A stretch of 64,000 nucleotides of DNA from NCBI GenBank assembly GCA_902800925.1, contig CADCGD010000011.1, forward strand, positions 1-64,000, in the 5' to 3' direction. Shown here piece after piece: positions 60,553-64,000 of the stretch. How positions within the stretch are numbered: the stretch's first letter is position 1; each line of letters starts with the position of its first letter. The DNA comes from an uncultured Bacteroidales bacterium (GTDB taxonomy: Bacteria > Bacteroidota > Bacteroidia > Bacteroidales > Bacteroidaceae). The notes under the pieces were generated by a model, which saw nothing but the letters and a program-made list of their open reading frames with translations, ran no database searches and was not told the DNA's origin. A program made the position numbers and the translations under genes.

Positions 60553-62709
60553 TTACTTAACAATTTTCTTGCCATTGATGATATACAAACCACGCGGCAG
60601 TTGGTTAGGATCAGCACCTACATAACGGCCATCAAGGGTATAGATGCGAGTGGTCGTCACCTTGTTGGAGTTGACAGTCTGAATAGCTGTAGCAGCCTTC
60701 TGCACATACAACACAGCAGGCTTCTGATTCGATGTATAGTTCAGGAAACGAGCATTACCACTATTATAGTTAAACTGAACAGTACCATAAGAATCTGTCT
60801 TCACGACATAACCATTATCAGTCTGTGCAATCTTCCAAATCTTAGATTCTGTCGCAGTAGTCTTCATCGTCTTAGCAGCCTCGGTAGTCAGATATTTGCC
60901 GTCAATCAACAGAGAATAGCCGCTAGCACTACCACCCAAAGTCATTGGAGCTACTTCGTCGCTATAAATAGTATTATCGTCAAAATCGACTTCGACAGCT
61001 GTCAAATACTTGGTCTCGAAAGGACCATTTGCGCAAGAATAATCTTCATTAAACAGTACATAGTTAGAACCTACTACAATCTGGTCATCAGAAGTAACTT
61101 TCTCATATGCGCCGTCACCACCTTGTGAGCCACCACCAGCAAAGTTAGCAACATAGTTGAACGATATGGTCTTGTCGCTATTCTGAGTAATCTCCTCTAT
61201 AGAGCCATTCATCCACTTGGTGCCATTGCTGGTCTTGGTAAAGAATTGGGCAGCATTCTTGGCAATCTTATCAGAAGACTTTACCTTGAAATTCTTGTTG
61301 AAAGCATTAACCTTGCCATAAGGGAATGGTTCTGCTTCATCATAATAATAGTTGCCTTCCCAAATCTCATATGGGTATTCGCCATTAGCAGACACCGCAA
61401 TGAAGCGCTGGTGATTAGGATCGTCGTTAGGAGCATTATTTTCCCATACTTTTGCATCATAGTCGCAGTGCAGAATGAGTAGACCTGCAGCGGGCAGCGA
61501 GGCATCCCAGCCTTCAAGCTGGCGATTCTCCAGCAGATAGTATTCGTTAGCGTTCTTATCATTATAAATAATGTAGAACTCACCATCGTTCTGCAGAGAC
61601 TTCATATTGGTTACATTGACATCCTCAGCGTTCAGTACGATAGGTTCCTCCCAACCAGCAAACCAACGCTCGTAGCTGGTATAGCCTGCAGGTTGGAAAC
61701 CGTTACCATTGTAGCTGCCACCATCCATCAAATCCCAAGAGCCCATGCCTGGACCTTGAACGCCTTCTGACTCCTCACCATAGTCGATGTCGTAGAAGTC
61801 GGGATAGCCTAAGCAGTGGCTATACTCATGACACATGGTACCAATACCGTTTATATCTCCAGACTGTCCATTCAACTCCGGACCACAGGCATATTTGTTG
61901 ACTTTCAGGTTAGTACCCACAGTCACAGGGCCATCACCGTCACCATCAAATTTAGCAGAATATAGGTCGTAGGCATGAGGCCAGATAGTATCATCTGCAC
62001 CACCATCGGCAGCGCCTTTACCAGCATAAACCACGTATACCTGATCTACTTCACCATCACCATCCCAGTCATAAGGAGTCCAGTCGGATACTTGCTTCTT
62101 AGCCTTATTGACTGCTTCACAGACCATCTGGCCTGCATACATATCATTGCCATTCTCATCATTCTGACCATAATAGCTGGCATTCTGGCTTACTTGGACA
62201 GGACCCACAACGTCAAAATCCAGTTCAAACTTTCCACGACTCTGAGCCTTGAAGTAGTCGGCCATAGAACCCTTGAAGTCACCCTCAGAGAATCCCTCCT
62301 CATTGGCAATACGGTTGAAGAGTGCATTGTCGTGGTTGGCATCAAACTTCGTATCCTTGAAGTTCACTAAAATCATAATGGCCTTCTTCTTCCCTAAAAA
62401 AGATGAAGGATGACCAAACGTACGTCTTTGAACGCGCTGGGCATTGACCTTTGCTCGACGTGCTTTACCTTTCTGAATAACCTGCTGAGCATTAACAGCT
62501 ACATAGGCATCACCCTGAAGAGTGTATGCCTGACCATTCTCAGCCTTCCAAAAATGTCCATGTTCGTCACCAACAAGAGTAGCGCGAACCTCGGTTCCAT
62601 TCTGCAACTTCAGCGTTTTCCAGACACCTCGCTTAGCAGGAACAGCCATCATCGTCATGGTTATCACCATGAGTGATAGAGTTAACAAAACTTTCTTCAT
62701 ATACTTCAT
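60553..62709 (-). CDS. Secreted M6-family metalloprotease
   Basis: 718 aa from ATG 62709 (ATG 62700 is also possible and gives a cleaner MKKVLLTLSLMVITMTMMA signal peptide). The propeptide-like N-terminus is followed by the catalytic domain with GTMCHEYSHCLGYPDFYD: zinc motif HExxH at about 294-298 followed by the usual Gly and Asp; then GMGSWDLMDGGSYNG. The C-terminal ~170 residues are beta-rich with the tail IYTLDGRYVGADPNQLPRG and YIINGKK. It is an immune-inhibitor-A-like peptidase, probably type IX cargo. Promoter box at 62751-62758. Confidence 0.9.
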   Translation of the reverse strand: MKYMKKVLLTLSLMVITMTMMAVPAKRGVWKTLKLQNGTEVRATLVGDEHGHFWKAENGQAYTLQGDAYVAVNAQQVIQKGKARRAKVNAQRVQRRTFGHPSSFLGKKKAIMILVNFKDTKFDANHDNALFNRIANEEGFSEGDFKGSMADYFKAQSRGKFELDFDVVGPVQVSQNASYYGQNDENGNDMYAGQMVCEAVNKAKKQVSDWTPYDWDGDGEVDQVYVVYAGKGAADGGADDTIWPHAYDLYSAKFDGDGDGPVTVGTNLKVNKYACGPELNGQSGDINGIGTMCHEYSHCLGYPDFYDIDYGEESEGVQGPGMGSWDLMDGGSYNGNGFQPAGYTSYERWFAGWEEPIVLNAEDVNVTNMKSLQNDGEFYIIYNDKNANEYYLLENRQLEGWDASLPAAGLLILHCDYDAKVWENNAPNDDPNHQRFIAVSANGEYPYEIWEGNYYYDEAEPFPYGKVNAFNKNFKVKSSDKIAKNAAQFFTKTSNGTKWMNGSIEEITQNSDKTISFNYVANFAGGGSQGGDGAYEKVTSDDQIVVGSNYVLFNEDYSCANGPFETKYLTAVEVDFDDNTIYSDEVAPMTLGGSASGYSLLIDGKYLTTEAAKTMKTTATESKIWKIAQTDNGYVVKTDSYGTVQFNYNSGNARFLNYTSNQKPAVLYVQKAATAIQTVNSNKVTTTRIYTLDGRYVGADPNQLPRGLYIINGKKIVK

Positions 62710-62750
62710 ATTAATTATAACTTGATATACATCAAAACGCGCGAAGAGTA

Positions 62751-62758
62751 CAAAGGTA
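62751..62758 (-). promoter_or_regulatory. Promoter of the M6 protease gene
   Basis: Minus-strand TACCTTTG; transcription starts about 35-40 nt before the coding start. The ATG at 62781 lies upstream of it and is rejected. Confidence 0.6.
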
Positions 62759-62864
62759 GAGAATCTCTTAATATCTAGCAAATTTGCAGCTCTTAATTAT
62801 AAATAATTAACGATTTGTCTTTGAATCAGGTAATCAGTCTTTTATTAATCATTATTTTTTTTGC

Positions 62865-63257
62865 TCTCAAAGAAGTTAAAAAATGGGGTAAGCCTACATT
62901 TTGCTAATTAAAACATTGAATATCAGTTTGTTAATATATGTAGGCTTACTTTTTAAGCCTACATACAGCCTACATAAACTGGATGTTATTTATCAGCTGT
63001 AGCCGTCTCTGTATCAGCTGTAGCCGTCTCTGCATCAGCTGCTCCTGTGTCTGTATCAGCTGTATAAATAATAAATTCTCTAGATAATTTCGAAAATTCT
63101 CTAGAGAATTTGACGAATTTACTAGATAATTCCCTCGCAAAGGCTTATGTAGGCTGTATGTAGGCTTAAAAAGTAAGCCTACATTACTTAAACATCTGTA
63201 AATAAGCATGTTGTATGTTGTAATGTAGGCTAACCCCACTTTTTCACTTCTTTGAGA
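62865..63257. repeat. 393-bp nested inverted-repeat element with internal 21-bp tandem repeats
   Basis: Outer arms 62865-62900 and 63222-63257 match at 33 of 36 positions in inverted orientation. Inner arms 62938-62977 and 63145-63184 are a perfect 40-bp inverted repeat, itself built from GTAAGCCTACAT-type dyads. The centre holds two 21-bp tandem arrays: about 2.5 units of TATCAGCTGTAGCCGTCTC-type from 62991, and three units of AAATTCTCTAGATAATTTC-type from 63073. No transposase is inside. A short frame on the minus strand gives heptad-like repeats, but I do not call it a gene. Confidence 0.88.
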
Positions 63258-63286
63258 ACGAAAAAATATTTCGTCACAATTTCGGA

Positions 63287-64000
63287 CTAAGGTATTAGAA
63301 CCTTTTTCCCATCCACGATATAGATGCCATGAGTGGGATTGGCTACGCGCTGACCACTGAGGTTGTAGATGACACGCTTGCCAGAGAGTGAGGTGGTTTG
63401 TAAGGTCTCAATATTTGTACCACCAGCAACACTCACCTTGACACCTGAGATACGAGCATGCTTGCTGGAACTTCCAAACATGACGGTAACCTGCTGGGCG
63501 TTGCCCGTCCACTTACCATCGTCAAAGGTTGTGCTTCCTACCTTCAGTGTTTTATTGGGAGTACCGTCAACAAAGACAAACTCCAGACCGGTAATGGTTC
63601 CTTGTTGAACACTGAACCGCAACTCATTGTTAGGATAGAGGCGAATCTGCGAACTGTTGGCATAGCGGTTCTGACCATTAGCCAAAGAATACACAATAGT
63701 CACGCCGTTTTCTGTGCCCTCCAAATCCAGATTATCTGATGAATTGATTGCACCTGTATAACTCGTGCCAAAGAAGTCGGCATTCAGCATAATCTCGCCA
63801 TCAATGGCAGGCTCTGGATCTTCCCCCTGCTGCTCAGAGGTAACTAGATAGAAAGCTGCTGCCTGATAGCTGCTCTGATCGTCCTTGATAGCCACCGCCT
63901 TGATAGTAGAAGTATTAGTAAGCTTGAAGGGAGCAGTATATACAGGGCTGTTAGCAGAAGCGTCAGCACCATCGGTGGTGTAATGGATGGTCGCACCCTC
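63287..64000 (-). CDS. Exported protein with chitobiase-type domain and C-terminal secretion tail (5' end outside window)
   Basis: The open frame continues to the right edge. Residues near the edge (EGATIHYTTDGADASANSPVY is its motif region) are a chitobiase/beta-hexosaminidase C-terminal-type domain. A later domain (EIMLNADFFGTSYTG ... GTITGLEFVFVDG ... KVSVAGG) is beta-rich. The tail VIYNLSGQRVANPTHGIYIV ending GKKVLIP is the same type as in the M6 protease and CotH protein. Catalytic identity is unknown because the N-terminal part is missing. Confidence 0.8.
   Translation of the reverse strand, partial: EGATIHYTTDGADASANSPVYTAPFKLTNTSTIKAVAIKDDQSSYQAAAFYLVTSEQQGEDPEPAIDGEIMLNADFFGTSYTGAINSSDNLDLEGTENGVTIVYSLANGQNRYANSSQIRLYPNNELRFSVQQGTITGLEFVFVDGTPNKTLKVGSTTFDDGKWTGNAQQVTVMFGSSSKHARISGVKVSVAGGTNIETLQTTSLSGKRVIYNLSGQRVANPTHGIYIVDGKKVLIP

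Noticed and set aside
62991-63140. 21-bp repeats considered as a CRISPR array
   Set aside because: Units are contiguous without spacers of constant length, units are too short, and no cas genes occur in the window.
62970-63239. 89-codon frame inside the nested repeat element
   Set aside because: It is created by 21-bp repeats that stay open by periodicity; composition and position argue against a real gene.

Overview
The window comes from a Bacteroidales chromosome, most likely a Prevotella-type (Prevotellaceae) organism. The grounds are Bacteroidetes promoters (TTTG, 19-21 bp, TAnnTTTG, usually read as TACCTTTG or TATCTTTG), weak Shine-Dalgarno sequences, type IX secretion (T9SS) genes porW and porX, exported proteins sharing a short C-terminal tail, and Bacteroidales gene neighbourhoods such as DUF1599 / BT_3928-like / tpiA / SPOR / folE. 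Most of the window is housekeeping DNA. The unusual signals lie in spacers, leaders and small repeats.

Layout. 1-7 kb: end of gap, miaA, an AAA+ ATPase, metG, and a queuosine salvage pair (yhhQ, queF) with a structured leader and a large inverted repeat. 7-13.4 kb: a carboxyltransferase (OadA-like) whose biotinyl-like domain lacks the lysine, then a compact sensor operon: NMT1/THI5-like binding protein, membrane PP2C phosphatase with an anti-sigma-type ATPase domain, and a RelA/SpoT-domain protein. 13.4-15.7 kb: a scarred stretch with a small secreted protein, two truncated genes joined head to tail, coaW, and a 3' fragment of tRNA-Phe. 15.7-22 kb: minus-strand run sppA-lpxK-punA-thiL-nuclease. 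22-24 kb: groES and a groEL carrying two frame-shifting internal deletions. 24-32 kb: a DUF4450 protein and a blaI-blaR1-TPR-TlpA-TPR operon behind three operators. 32-34 kb: decayed spacer DNA with repeats. 34-40 kb: a membrane protein/HTH/hydrolase operon, then an ECF sigma/anti-sigma/thioredoxin-like operon. 40-50 kb: an AmgK-RapZ fusion, a CotH protein, a MATE pump and the tpiA-folE cluster. 50.5-60.5 kb: tRNA-Pro, aroA, porW, porX, tsaE, an Ala-rich protein, a LytS/LytTR two-component system and a beta-barrel protein. 60.5-64 kb: an M6 protease, a 393-bp nested inverted-repeat element, and the 3' part of another exported protein.

The most interesting signals are these. (1) Two promoters 44 kb apart carry TTCGCTGAA-N12-TTCGCTGAA exactly 28 nt before the -7 box. 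One drives the LytS/LytTR operon and the other a small secreted protein, which suggests a LytTR regulon. (2) Three operon spacers (before lpxK, groEL and porX) each consist of five tandem TCGAAAYA-like octamers between the previous stop and the next ATG. (3) A 22-bp repeat inside the anti-sigma gene is read in all three frames, so copy-number change would switch the protein. (4) The same type of palindromic element is inserted in frame in the linkers of porX and the LytTR regulator. (5) The binding-protein/phosphatase/RelA-SpoT operon looks like a signalling unit. Several broken genes (groEL, the porW fusion, the truncated pair at 14.1 kb) could be real or assembly errors and should be checked against reads.
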